Part shown: positions 47,001 through 57,565 of the stretch, in pieces
How the letters are laid out: each line of letters opens with the position of its first letter
Numbering within the stretch: position 1 is the first letter of the stretch
Assembly: GCA_916610825.1 (NCBI GenBank)
Contig: OU744451.1
Location: 12,115,520 to 12,179,519, forward strand
Length of the DNA: 64,000 nt
DNA from: Haliclystus octoradiatus
Taxonomy: Eukaryota > Cnidaria > Staurozoa > Stauromedusae > Haliclystidae
Reading direction: 5' to 3'
Position numbers and translations under genes: made by a program
Notes under the pieces: generated by a model
Told to the model about the DNA's origin: nothing
Seen by the model: the letters and a program-made list of their open reading frames with translations, nothing else
Database searches by the model: none

Positions 47001-48592
47001 TCTACATGTACAATTTTAAGTTGTTTACACACATCTAAAGACAGATAAAGACCGGTCACATCATAACATATAACGACTGTAGTATTTACGCTATTACCAT
47101 TTAAATCGAAAGTTAATTTGATTGTCCCGGCCTGAACTAAAGCGCGATTATCGACGCCAACGTAATTATGTGGACTGAACGGAGCCAACGTGCTATCGAA
47201 TTTGCCTATTGATTTCAGAAAGTCAAGACCTGCAACGGTTCCTTGAGCACCTGTGTCGCAGACAGCGGAGAAACGACCTAACAGTTTATTGTCTTCCCTA
47301 ACATCGACATCAATTGTCGGTAATTTGCCACCATTGGAAGCTTGCATCGATTTAATAACTGATGTGCTCACGGTTTTGGTTTTCTCTAAGGACTTTAAAC
47401 GTTTACGGCAAACTTTTGAGTAATGCCCTTTGAGGCCACAGTGGTCACATGTCACGTTTGCGGCAGGGCAGACTGATGTAAAATGCTTAACATAGCCGCA
47501 CTTAGAACAAGGGCTTACTGAATTACTTGACTTGGAAGCAGAGTTACTGTCGTCATGCTTCGTTTTCTGTTGACGTTTATTATGATTTTTCTTAGCTTTG
47601 GTAGATTGTACATTACCAATTGTGCTATGTGTGGCGTGGGCTTGTTGACCTAGGGTACTAACAGTGGAAGAAGCGGCTTCTTCGGTTTGTAAAAATTTGA
47701 GAGTGTCCTCTAGGTTTAGCGGGGGAGATTTTGCGATAACTTTGCGTTTTAAATTTTCATCCCTTAAACCTAGTACTAGAACAGCGGTCCGCAGTGCTTC
47801 TGGAGTCACTGCATCTACATTAGCATAGTCACTTTTCTCCATTAAATACGTGTAATATTGATCAATTAACTGGTTTGAGCCTTGAGTGACTGTGAGAAAG
47901 CTTTGCCAGTCGAGGTTAGAGTTGCGCTTAGATCTTAAGTGATCGGTTATCTTTTTCAGTATTAACTTAAGGGAGTCCGTCGTTGAACGTTCGATTTTGA
48001 TGACGCGGCGTACCATGTTCAGAAATGCTGGGGAACACAGACCCCAAAAGGTAGCAATTTGCCTATCATGAGGCTGGGCGTCTAAATCAATAATCGCGAT
48101 ATAATTCAAAAATACCTCCTGCCAATCCAGGAACTGCTTTAGGTTGATGTCTGCATCTAATGTTGGTGGTGTCTTTATGACAGGTCGGGCAGAGGTCTGA
48201 ACGTTGACTTGCTGAGACGTGCTTTCTCGGTTTTCTGGATCAGTGGTGCTTGTGACTACGGTTTTCGGCACAACGGCCGTAACGGCACGCACTTGTCTCT
48301 CGAGGTCATAAAAACTGTTTTCTAATTCAACCAATTGTGGCTCTTCCGGGTCTTCTGCTCCATCTTTGATGGGTTCTTGTACCAACACGGCCAAATGTGA
48401 CGCCACATAGCGTTCCAGCGCATCGTGAGCGCGTTTCGTTGTGATCGTCAAATTTTCCCTATCACTTTCAGTTCGTTCTGCTACTTCTGTACTGGTGAAA
48501 CTGGTGAGGGATGCCACCAGACGATCTAAGGCTCTTGTCAAATGTCCTTTAAGGCCTGATCGACTGTTTTTCAATAATTTAACATCAGCCAT
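44012..48592 (-). CDS. Gypsy gag-pol polyprotein, single 1526-aa frame
   Basis: Gag occupies about residues 1-400 and ends in two CCHC zinc knuckles (362-375 CSKCGYVKHFTSVC; 382-395 CDHCGLKGHYSKVC). The protease has CDTGAQG with active-site Asp near 446. Reverse transcriptase follows with the box KVVDDTLIDG (Val-Val-Asp-Asp in place of the usual Tyr-x-Asp-Asp), then RNase H (LQTDASKTKGLGYAL). Integrase has the HHCC region (HASHQG to CSPCQHY), and catalytic Asp/Asp/Glu in SADLFQL, RSDGGPQF and HPQSNGHAEAAVK. Gag and pol are fused without a frameshift or stop, so some other mechanism must set their ratio. The start lies 74 bp from the 5' LTR. Confidence 0.95.
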   Translation of the reverse strand: MADVKLLKNSRSGLKGHLTRALDRLVASLTSFTSTEVAERTESDRENLTITTKRAHDALERYVASHLAVLVQEPIKDGAEDPEEPQLVELENSFYDLERQVRAVTAVVPKTVVTSTTDPENRESTSQQVNVQTSARPVIKTPPTLDADINLKQFLDWQEVFLNYIAIIDLDAQPHDRQIATFWGLCSPAFLNMVRRVIKIERSTTDSLKLILKKITDHLRSKRNSNLDWQSFLTVTQGSNQLIDQYYTYLMEKSDYANVDAVTPEALRTAVLVLGLRDENLKRKVIAKSPPLNLEDTLKFLQTEEAASSTVSTLGQQAHATHSTIGNVQSTKAKKNHNKRQQKTKHDDSNSASKSSNSVSPCSKCGYVKHFTSVCPAANVTCDHCGLKGHYSKVCRKRLKSLEKTKTVSTSVIKSMQASNGGKLPTIDVDVREDNKLLGRFSAVCDTGAQGTVAGLDFLKSIGKFDSTLAPFSPHNYVGVDNRALVQAGTIKLTFDLNGNSVNTTVVICYDVTGLYLSLDVCKQLKIVHVDFPTTLSERHLSSVINTNPQNVVTVNKSSSPPKSVFNETARKQWIDSLSSNPTQQQREDDFKKLKQIYSQVFCDTDDVLPPMSGVGDAMKIELIEDHKPFAVHTARQIPFVYRDKAKSEIDRLQKMGVITPVGDTPVEWCHPLVVVGKPNGGVRLCVDLTKLNKQVKRTLHPATTPADAVKNIDLHSKYFTLLDAKCGYWQLPLDEDAQKLTTFITPWGRFKFLRAPMGFISSGDSYNLRCDQALEGISNVNKVVDDTLIDGDSYKTLVDRTCTVLERFVRHGITLNAEKCKFAQKTVDFVGYVIKPGGYSADPRKVEAISNFPSPTNRTELRSFLGLVNQLGMFTPSISSTAAPLRDLLSVKNEFLWLNTHEMAFNSLKEAMTSPPILSLFDPTAETVLQTDASKTKGLGYALMQKQQNEWKLIQCGSRFLQPCENRYAIIELEALAIVWATKKCHIYLAGLPTYTVLVDHKPLLPIFNNYTLDAVENHKLQSYKNKLSNYQFQVVWTKGSAHIIPDALSRAPVNDPSLDDEIENDTSLACMSFTLKVAACSITAENTDDEAAATLNDSKQSNVRQPLPDPIITDLQNVARNDADYQSLITCVENNFAGNSANQPYVLAYKKIWPELSTIDGLVLYGRRIVIPSKARQSVIARLHASHQGIVKTKRRARQTVYWPGINNDIVSSIEACSPCQHYRPSNQKEPLISDKLPSRIFESVSADLFQLNQKYYLVYVDRLSGFPFISEWNSDPSSSQVISVLKSHFSKTGVPSRFRSDGGPQFKSELFTNFLTRWGVNWSPSSPYHPQSNGHAEAAVKALKHLLAKCDNGDIKSESFLQGLLEYRNTPRSEGRSPSEWVYGHPLRSLVPAHYTSFSRSWQTSAKEIDSKLLRNKEATTKNYNKGSKVLKSIPVGSHVLLQHPQSKRWIEDGIVVSKNDRDYRIRLPSGKLKWRNRVFLHVAPDTSSDDIAEPDVSDQVQSDDTPRYPTRSRRPPDYYGRK

Positions 48593-48648
48593 CGTGACGC
48601 AATAAAATTAAACTCTTTGAATAACGTAAAATATTACTGTCCAAATAA

Positions 48649-48665
48649 CAGGATCAACTGCGCCA
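48649..48665 (-). other. Primer binding site (Gypsy copy 2), tRNA not identified
   Basis: The element strand reads TGGCGCAGTTGATCCTG directly after the 5' LTR. TGG fits a CCA end, but I cannot match the rest to a tRNA I know. Confidence 0.6.
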
Positions 48666-48851
48666 TGTATGATACGAAGACAATAGACGAATAAACACCC
48701 GAATAGGTATATCCTGTTGATCTGAATCATGTATTTAATATTACGTACATACGACCTTCTACACTGGTCGTCACTAACACTCTGATTTAAAACTGCGCAA
48801 TCATTTAGTTATAAATAACCTTACGCATGCGCATACGATAGATACATTACA
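48666..48851 (-). repeat. Gypsy copy 2, 5' LTR
   Basis: 186 bp, identical to the 3' LTR. On the element strand it is followed directly by the primer site. Confidence 0.97.
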
Positions 48852-48856
48852 TATAG

Positions 48857-50518
48857 CAACACACGCTATCTTATCTCTGTAAAACCATAACATAATCTAC
48901 CTTTATATAGCAAAAACTACTATATTATTACTGCAAAAAGTAACTTTAACTTCCAATAATCCTACATAAATCCATAAAAGTTTAACAGGCTTGATATCTT
49001 TCCTTCGATTTCTCAAATAATAGTTCGATGATCATCCATGTATAAGCCTCTTCGGAGTGACTTGTAGATTTCATATTTCTCATTGTTGATACAAGTCCCT
49101 AGGGGAAAACGCAGGATAATTCTATTGAATGTACTTTGTTTATCCCGGCTCATAGAAATGAAACTTTTAGTCTCCAAAGAGGCTTGTTATTTAACAATTA
49201 AAAATCAAGATAAACTAAACTTTCTATTCCATACCACAAACAGCGCCGGCATTATTTTCAAATCAATATCCAAGTCCCTTTCACATCTCATCTTTTGGCA
49301 GTTTGGCACCATTAGCTTGGAAAACTATGGTCGATGTGAGGAGACATAAATTATATCAATTAAATATAATCAACTGTTGAATCACCGAACTCAACGCGAG
49401 TGTAATTCCATGACTATTAAACTCCTTATTTCTGTAAACAATTACCGCTGACTGGCAATACCGCGCATTCAGCCCATTGACAACACATTTACATCACAGA
49501 CGGGAGCAACGAGAGTACAATGATACAAAGAAAGGAGACATGTCAAAACAAAACTACCTTATCTTGCTTATGCTTATGATACCGTCATTATTTCCAAAGA
49601 TTTGGGATCTCCAGATCCATAATTCGTGCAATTTGAGAAAGCATCTTGTCTTGTTGGATCAGAAATGGACCGTTCCAAAATTGATGTCATTTATAATACC
49701 TGCTGTGTTACGTCAAATTAGATATTACTCATGTTGCTGCTGTTGTGTTTTATTATGAATCAAAATGACTACCTGTACTCTTTCACAGGTATATCACCTG
49801 TTTAACACTCTGTCAATTATTTAGGCTAAGTATGTATGTCAATTGTACATTTGTAGTTGACGGTTATTGACTCTCTAGAATTTTGGAAAGTTTATGTGGC
49901 GATCTTACTTAAGTAAGATATTTTGGCAGAGATTATCTCAATTAAATATTCTGGAGTTTGAATTACAAAAAGTTTTTGTTCCCTTCTAGAAAACTGCTTC
50001 TTTGGTTATCCAGCGTTTCAAAACTAGTGTAATGATGATATCAACAATCCTTTGGAGTAATATTTGAATAAGGGTAAGTTTCATTAATTTAAAACATACT
50101 TGTAGATATGATTGGCAAAGGATGGCCAAAGGATTAAAAGTAGGTTACACTGAACTCCAAAGTGCAGAGATATATGTTCCTGGCTTGATTTCCTTTTCTC
50201 AGTCTACCTGGGAGGCTTAATACCACAAGATCATTGAGAAATGTTTTTAAAAAGCTGAGTTTGATAGTTTTGGCAAATTTACCTAAACATGGGAATTCAT
50301 TTGAGTGATGAAATATATAGAACATGCTAATCAAAGGACTGATTTTACTACATTACATTTATACATGAGAAAAAATTAAACCTACAAATGCAACAATATT
50401 GTAAAATCAAGAGCTGCTTGAAGTTACATTATTTTATGAATGGTTCTTGAGAAGACATTCGAAACTAGTCATTTTGATACTTCCTTTATAGTGAAATATA
50501 TACGAACTGAACTTTAAT
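48857..50518. other. No gene recognised
   Basis: The open frames at 49083-49349 and 49477-49758 have no recognisable domain. There is no repeat with clear ends. Confidence 0.5.
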
Positions 50519-52261
50519 ACAGTCAAACTATATTAATATCCCACCTTGCGCAATCTCGCCATTTGCTTAAAACCGCTTGCCGTTTTCTATACAAACTGAT
50601 GTCCTTTTTTGTCATGAAACTCATCAAATTTCCTGGTGTTTAGAACTTATAAACAAATGATTGGTGTTTCATCGTTAGTGTCCACCTTTCCATTGTCACC
50701 ATTGAAAACCATTGTCACACCGAACTTGAAATTGATATCATAGTGACAATATTAAAGTGCACATGACAAAAACAAATGTTAGAACATATTCACCATTCAG
50801 GTAGCTTGATTGAATTGATGAAGAATGATGAAAAGGATTTTTCAATTAATGTTGAATATACCCTATTTTCGATCGGTCACTTTTTCCAAACACGGAATGT
50901 TAGTCGGAATGACAAAAGGGCTTACTATAGGAAAAAGGACAATTCAAATCTTCAAGAAACCATTCTCCTTTTAACAAGAAACTCTGTTTGTTTTGTAGTA
51001 TATCTGATAATAGCTCATGTCTAGTTAAGCCAGCTATGTCTAGCTTATACATTACTGTTAACTGACTGTATACCAATACACATGTTTCCTATCATAAATA
51101 GCCCTGTTGTGTGTGTATTTATATTTGTAAGTGTTTAAGTTAGATCATAACTCACTCAAATCTCGCTCAATTTTTGAGTTTAATATCTCAAACTATTCGC
51201 CTTCTTCTGGTAATCATTTCCCACTTAATATTTGCATCAATTATTACTCACTCAAATAGAACGAAGCGAAAATCGTACTTTCCGCGAGAGCTTCTTCGTT
51301 TCAACTTTGTTTGTTGGGGGAATCCTTGAGGAGGGAATCCTCACAATCATATTTCATAACAAAGGTTGAATATTTGTGATAGAATAAGAGAAGTCAAGCT
51401 GACGCAGCAGTAAATCTTGGTTTCTACTTTACCAAAGTAATCCTAGCACAAATTTCCTCCAACTCAAAGCGATGCTAATGTTCTATGCTCTCACTAGCAA
51501 AGAACTTGAAAGAAATCGCGATGAGATAACTTTTTAATTTGTGCCAATTCAATACATCACAACTCTTTAAACACAAGGTCATTGACATGACTGTGGAGAC
51601 GGGAATTACTTTCTGTCTGTAAACTACACATTAACTACATGTGAAAATGTCGTCGATTTCAAATATTGAATTGTAATATTGTAAAGATGTGAATGTAAAT
51701 AATGTAAATGTATAAATATAATATAAATTATTTGATTTGTTTTGATTTCTATTGAAACATGTGGAGTTGCAAAACACGTTTTCTCAAAATAAAAATTATT
51801 TTATTTCAGTCATTCTTCGATAATTTTTTTCGTATCAATCATATCGCATGCAAATTATTTACGTTTTACCGAGACTACAGACAGACTTCTCACAAGTAAC
51901 GAGGAAAATAATTCCTCCGACCGGTTTTACATCGCAGCCTGTATTACAAAGCAGCCGGTATGACATCATTCTCTGAGTTCCTTTTTTACTGAGTCCACGT
52001 GCGGTCCAGTTGAGTTGATATGAGCACAGTCGTCTTTTTACAACTCCTAATCAAATCATTCAAAAGAAAAGCGATGTTTGAGTGTTGAAGTCTACATTAA
52101 AGTAAGGTTTCATATATTTGGATTTTCAACTGGAGGTATGATAAATTCTACGAAGTTTCAATTGATTTTCAATTCTTTTTTCGAATCAAATTTGACAACG
52201 CATTCTAAATTGCTTTTATTTTTATTCTTCTTCAGTTTAGTGTTTAATTAATTCATATATC

Positions 52262-52282
52262 ATATATATATATATATATATT
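52262..52282. repeat. (AT)n run at the LINE 3' end
   Basis: On the minus strand the LINE 3' UTR ends CTCTTTAAATATTAAATAT and passes into this AT run, probably its 3' tail. Confidence 0.7.
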
Positions 52283-52473
52283 TAATATTTAAAGAGGAAA
52301 AGCCTCACTCATCTTCGATGATTTTCAGGAGGTTCCTCGAAATAGAATTAACAATGAAAATAAGTAAAATTAAGTAACATAATAAATTAAAAATATAGAG
52401 AACAACATGAAATAAATATTTAACTATAAGATAAGAACATAAAATCTTCTGCTAACATTTTAATTGAATTAGT

Positions 52474-54753
52474 TTATAAGAACATTGAACGTTTTAGGGT
52501 ATTTTTAAAAATGGTAAATGACGATAATTGTCTAATGCTTTTTTCTATGCTGTTCCATTCTTCAGCGAACGTAAAATGTGTCAGATATGTACCCCATTTG
52601 GATTTTGATGATGGTTTTCTTAAATCCTTTCTATACCTAGTATTATGGGTATGTACCGCTGCGCCGTCAGTAAAGTTAAAATCAGTGTCAATTAATTTAT
52701 TTATGCATTTATAAGCTAATAAACGTCTATCATAACTGCGTTTCACACATAACGTGGACCATTTCAGTTCTTTCAGAGCGTCTGAGGGAGATGAAAATTT
52801 ATCTTTTTGTAGTATGACTTTCGCAGCTTTATTTTGTAATGTTTGTAGGGAATCCATAAGTACAGCGTTGCCTTTATCTCCCCACACGATACTAGCATAA
52901 TCAAAATGAGGCTTTATCATTGTATTATAAAAAATAATCCTTGCAAAATATGGTAAATATTGATTAATCCGCCTTAATATTGCAATTTTATGACAGACTT
53001 TTGATTTGATGTTCCGTATATGATTTTTCCAAGTTAGATTATTATTTAACATTACCCCTAAATATTTGAAATGATCAACATTGTCAATTATTTTGCCGTA
53101 GATTGTCAATTCAATGTTAGAGTAAGATGAAAGTTTACGAGGGCTACCCATAATCATTAACTTGGATTTAGTAGTATTTACTGTCAATTTATTATTCCTA
53201 AACCATTGCAAGATTTGGGATAAGTCATTGTTTAATTTTTGTTTTAATCCATCAGATGTACTGTCTTGACAAAATATGACAGTATCATCTGCAAACAATG
53301 TAATATCAGTGTGTTTGAGACAGTTAGGAATGTCATTGATGTATATTAAGAATAATAATGGTCCTAATATTGAACCTTGAGGAACACCAACTGTAATAGG
53401 TGATGTAGATGATGAGCACTGACCAACTTTTGTAACTTGAGAGCGATGAGTCAAATACGATTTGAACCATTGGAGACAATGATTTGATAGTCCAAGTCCT
53501 TGAAGCTTACGATGTAGAATAGTATGATCGACTGTATCAAATGCTTTAGCCAAGTCTAGAAAAATTGCACCTGTAACTTTACCATTTTCCATGTTATTTA
53601 ACACATTGTCTGTAAATTTGGATAACGCTATTGTAGTTGATAAATTTGGTCTAAAGCCAAATTGTTTGGGAGTAATTAGATTATTCGATTTTAGGAAATT
53701 GTACAATTCGCAAGGTGCAGTCACGCGATCAATATCAATACACAGCTGGAAGTCTTGGTGAAGCACCGAACACTTTTAGTACAAACCTTTGCTAAATATA
53801 GCACATTCTAATCTCATTCAAGACTTTGCTGAAAGTCCAATTTGTATTTTGAGAATAGAATCGTGATATATAAAAATTCAGACATCATATAGCAATTTTG
53901 TAATATTTTCCCTGTCTCTATGACCATTTTATATGCATTTGAGCTAAGAAGGGTTTGACCGCAAAATTACTGCCCTTGTAAAAGCTGTCCTGCTGTGATT
54001 CTATTGTTTGATCGTTTCAACACCTCCACTGCATCTTGCGAATTGATCGTGGACAGTTCTTTCAAGAATTTTACTAATTGCTGGCAGCACTGATATAGGT
54101 CTATAATTTGTAGAATCCAATTTGTTTCCAGATTTGAACAGCGCAACGACTTTGGCACATTTCCATAAAGAAGGGAACTCTGCTTCAGAAATAGATAAAT
54201 TAATTAATTTTGTAATAATAGGAGCAATAATAATCGATGAATCTTTCAATAGCCTTGTACTGATTTTATCGAGACCAACTGCTTTGTGGGTTTTAAGTTT
54301 GTTCAATTGCTTTCGAATATAGCTTTCTTCGACATATTCTATTGAAAATGCCGGCAACGGAGAATTTAAATTAATTGCAACTGGTAATTCATTGGATTTA
54401 AATTTAACAGCAAGCTTCTGACCAATTGTTGTAAAGAAATTGTTCAAGCAATTAGCGATATCTTGTGGTTTTGATAAAAGAATACCATCTTGAAGTAAGC
54501 TGGTGGGTCCAGAACCATTACCAGTCGATTTTTGTGGGAAAATATTTTTCAATGATTTCCACATATCAACAGAATTACCTTTTGAATTTTCAATCAAATT
54601 TGTGAAATAAGCAGACTTTGCTGATTTGACCTTATTGTTTACTAGATTTTTAAGTTTCTTAAAAGTTTGCCAATGATAACTGGAATTCGAATGAACAGCT
54701 TTTCTATGGTGGTAGTCACGAGTCTCAATAAGATTCGATAATTCCAAGGTCAT
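52474..54753 (-). pseudogene. LINE ORF, part 2: reverse transcriptase and C-terminal domain, split by an insertion
   Basis: 54753-54045 encodes the RT fingers (LKTHKAVGLDKISTRLLK, NYRPISVLPAISKILERTVH). 53708-52474 continues with [48 protein letters not shown] and the catalytic FADDTVIF. A C-terminal part with HFDYASIVWGD and the stop at 52474 follows. The active-site residues are intact, so decay is limited to two stops upstream and the inserted element. Confidence 0.9.
53709..54040. mobile_element. 332-bp inverted-repeat element in the LINE, AATT duplication
   Basis: The ends are CGCAAGGTGCAGT at the left and CGCAAGATGCAGT on the inverted right, 12 of 13 matching. AATT is present on both sides (53705-53708 and 54041-54044). 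Removing insert plus one AATT restores the expected LINE codons. It has no coding capacity. A 4-bp AATT duplication does not fit hAT, mariner or piggyBac, and the superfamily is not identified. Confidence 0.85.
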
Positions 54754-55068
54754 CCAAGGACACGGATTTCCTTTAATTCGCTTGCGTTTAATAGGTGCGT
54801 GAATATCTGCAACAGTGGAAAACAGTTCGTTCCATAGTGATACTGCGTCATCAACATTATTAGCGCCATCAATACGATTCCATTGGATGTTACTTAAATC
54901 TTATATGAACATATCTTTGTTATATTTTTTAAATGACCGATATTCTATTGTTTTAGGTGTAGATTTTGGAATACCAGATTTTATTACGTAGAATACAAGT
55001 GAATGATCACTAATCCCCATATGAATTACGTCAGATTGTACAACGCGATTAGTATTATTTACATAAAT

Positions 55069-56061
55069 CTAATCAATTGATGTACGAGAAGATTCTGTAA
55101 TTCTGGTAGCACACTTTATAAGTTGAGAGAGGCCAAATGCCATAGCAAAATGTTCCATTTTTCGGTAAGAACTCGATGTAGTATTTAGATAATCTATATT
55201 AAAATCGTCAAGGAGACAGATGTCAGACCGATCAGGATTTGGTATTTTGCTTATGCAATTTTTCATATCGATAATAAAGTCATCAACTTTGTGTTCATCA
55301 GGTCTGTAAACGGTACAAATATAAAATGGTTTACAAAAATTTCTCTTGATCTCAATCCATAGACATTCAGAGTTATCAGATGGAAAATCATCTTTGATAA
55401 CAAAAGGGATAGATTCCCGTATATAAACTAAAGTTCCTCCCCCACAAGATTTTGAAGAATTCGTAACTGTTCTGTCTTTTCTAGCAATGTAGTAGCCATC
55501 GATAATCACCTCACTATCTAGTATATTTGGGTTGAGCCAGGTTTCAGAAATGGTTAAAACATCAAAACTAAATCTATCTAACAGTTCTTTAATACTGTGG
55601 ACTTTGTTTAGTAAATGATTAATATTTATGTGTGCTATTCTTAATCCTCTTTTGATTGTTATCGAAGGTTGAGAGAAGTGTGTACATTTATTACAGTTCA
55701 CGACGTTTTGGTTACTGCATCCCCGTTTACATGTATTGCAGTGACTAGTTGTGGGTCCAGGGTTGGATTCAATATCACCCGCTAGTAATAACAGATAGCA
55801 TGCCAAAAGTGATACTTTTCCAAGATAAATTGATAATTTGTAATTGATAATTTGTCTCTTGATTACTCTTAGTGATCGTAGTCTTCGAGATGATTTTGAA
55901 TTACAAGTTAAGGCTGAACTAATATGCGAATTGTTAGCAATACAAAATGAAGCAACTTTTAAATGACAGTTTCCATTTTCTTTGAAGTTTAATAAAATAA
56001 TTAAGAAATGTAGTAAAACCAAATATTGAAAATGTCTCGATAATAAATTTCGAATTCCCAT
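55069..56061 (-). pseudogene. LINE ORF, part 1: hydrophobic lead, 2A, zinc-finger-like region, endonuclease
   Basis: Residues 14-25 and 82-94 are hydrophobic. Residues 96-103 are DIESNPGP, the 2A ribosome-skipping consensus (D-x-E-x-N-P-G-P). A Cys-rich piece follows (HCNTCKRGC, CNKC), possibly a decayed PHD-like finger. From about residue 139 there is an APE-type endonuclease: RIAHININHL, ISETWL with catalytic Glu, GGTLVYIRE, CTVYRP and a DDFNIDYL box. The frame ends at a premature TAG within SRTSID. Confidence 0.85.
55753..55815 (-). other. 2A-like translational recoding peptide
   Basis: Codons 83-103 of the LINE ORF read VSLLACYLLLLAG then DIESNPGP. All consensus residues for ribosome skipping between Gly102 and Pro103 are present. 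The hydrophobic run just upstream is typical of active 2A peptides and could also act as a signal anchor when skipping fails. Confidence 0.85.
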
Positions 56062-56499
56062 ATTAAAAATTGATGTTCGAAATTAGAATTAAATCATAGA
56101 ATTGTGGAACGTTCTATTACTTGATAATCGAGCGAATCTGCATTGGATTTCTGAACTACGATACCACAAAGAAATTGAAATATATAATAAAATCTTGAAA
56201 TATACTATAAAATCTTTAAAAAATAGAACTGTTCATACCCAAATATAATAGTAAATCCAATAAATCAACAATAGTTAAGCTTCTATAAACAAACCATTCC
56301 ATATATACGAAAATTGAATATATGCGTATCCTGCCAGTGATCAAGATCCGTAGAATATGGAAAATCCAAAAGCTTTCATGTAAAATTGTTAATAAAGTAA
56401 ACGTTGACGGAAAATATCAAAATAACCAGATAGAAAACAAATCTAAATCAAAATGCAATAACTTGGAATTTAATTAGATTATATAAAACAATAATAATA

Positions 56500-57545
56500 G
56501 CAAACAATAGGGAAGTTTGCAGGAGCTCAAACAAACGCGTCTGAACGTAAAGCCGCATTCGATTCCAATTATCTATATATTATAATATAATATAAATTGT
56601 AAATAAATAAATTATATGTACATAGCAACTCTTTTCAGAGTTTATGAAAACGTTATGACATATATGTTGCACATCTTGAAAATTGGCAATTTTTTAACAA
56701 ATTAACTGTTATTTGTTGAATGTTCGGTTAGGATATTATGTTGTTATTTGATTGTTTGAAAATTTTAAATACATTTGATTGGATTGCATCACTCACATTC
56801 AAAACCGCGCTGATATGCCTCGCTTCCTAAATACATTGTGATAATATTTCAAGTTATATAGATTATATCATAGAGAGACTTTTTACGCATAGGCGTGAAA
56901 CTCGTTAAATTATTTTGCTGAAAATAGTTGGACAATTAGAATTATTTGTAAACTGAGTTGTGTGTAAAGCATATTGTAATTCACGCCAATCCTTGTTAAC
57001 CGAATGTTTTTTGTAGATGAATTTATTGTCAGCTCAATTATATTGTAGGCCTATATTTAATTGCATACTGTATTTCAGATTATTATTTATACCCAATGTT
57101 TTTGTTGTACTGTACAGTACTGTAATAAGATACCTTCTATAAGTGATTTTGATTTTCCTTAGTCCGGATAATATTCCACTTCTAATAAATAATTTCCCCC
57201 TATTTGCTTGCACGGGAGAGGGGATATTAACCGAATTTGACTGTAGTATGATAATACTGTATTAGCAGGATTGAGACAATTAGGCACAGCACATTGATGT
57301 GTTATTCATTAGATTACGAAGCAAGAAATGAGATTACAATAACAATTTAACTTACAATGAAATTGTTTGTACAGTATATTCGTTACCAAAATTACTTAAT
57401 TAGAAAATATGTCCTTAACACCAAATTAATGTTTAGCTTCTGTTGAAAATAAGGATATTATGAATAGGCTCTACAGCCCTAAGCTACTGATTGGCCAATG
57501 ACTACATCACAGTTAATATAGGATATGATAAATTATAGATTTGAT
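56500..57545. other. No gene recognised
   Basis: AT-rich sequence downstream of TFIIE-alpha, including the candidate inverted repeat end near 57200-57246. No domain is seen in either strand. Confidence 0.5.
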
Positions 57546-57565
57546 GTCAATAATGAAAACATATT

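Larger units (their letters stand above)
43687..48851 (-). mobile_element. Gypsy LTR retrotransposon (copy 2), intact and young
   Basis: LTRs at 43687-43872 and 48666-48851 are 186 bp and identical by direct comparison. TATAG is duplicated outside (43682-43686 and 48852-48856). The polypurine tract (GAAGGGGAGA on the element strand) lies next to the 3' LTR, at 43873-43882. One uninterrupted gag-pol frame fills the interior. Identical LTRs, a perfect duplication and an open frame point to recent insertion and possible activity. Confidence 0.97.
52290..56061 (-). mobile_element. CR1/Rex1-like LINE with an N-terminal 2A peptide, near-intact but inactivated
   Basis: One minus-strand frame runs from ATG 56061 to the stop at 52474. 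It is interrupted by TAG at 55069-55071, TAA at 54901-54903, and a 332-bp insertion at 53709-54040. All pieces are in the same frame because the insertion plus its duplication is 336 bp. The element would encode about 1,083 residues. The 3' UTR (GGAACCTCCTGAAAATCATCG, then GAGGCTTTTCCTCTTTAAAT) ends in an AT tail. The 5' UTR may reach about 56500, but its start is not defined. Confidence 0.9.
50518..57246. mobile_element. Candidate TA-flanked inverted-repeat element holding the LINE
   Basis: At 50518 the plus strand reads TACAGTCAAACTATATTAATATCCC. At 57246, inverted, it reads TACAGTCAAATTCGGTTAATATCCC. About 21 of the first 25 bases match, with TA at each border, as in Tc1/mariner-pogo elements. 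The interior (50545-52289 and 56500-57220) shows no transposase. If real, the LINE at 52290-56500 was inserted into it. Confidence 0.4.
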
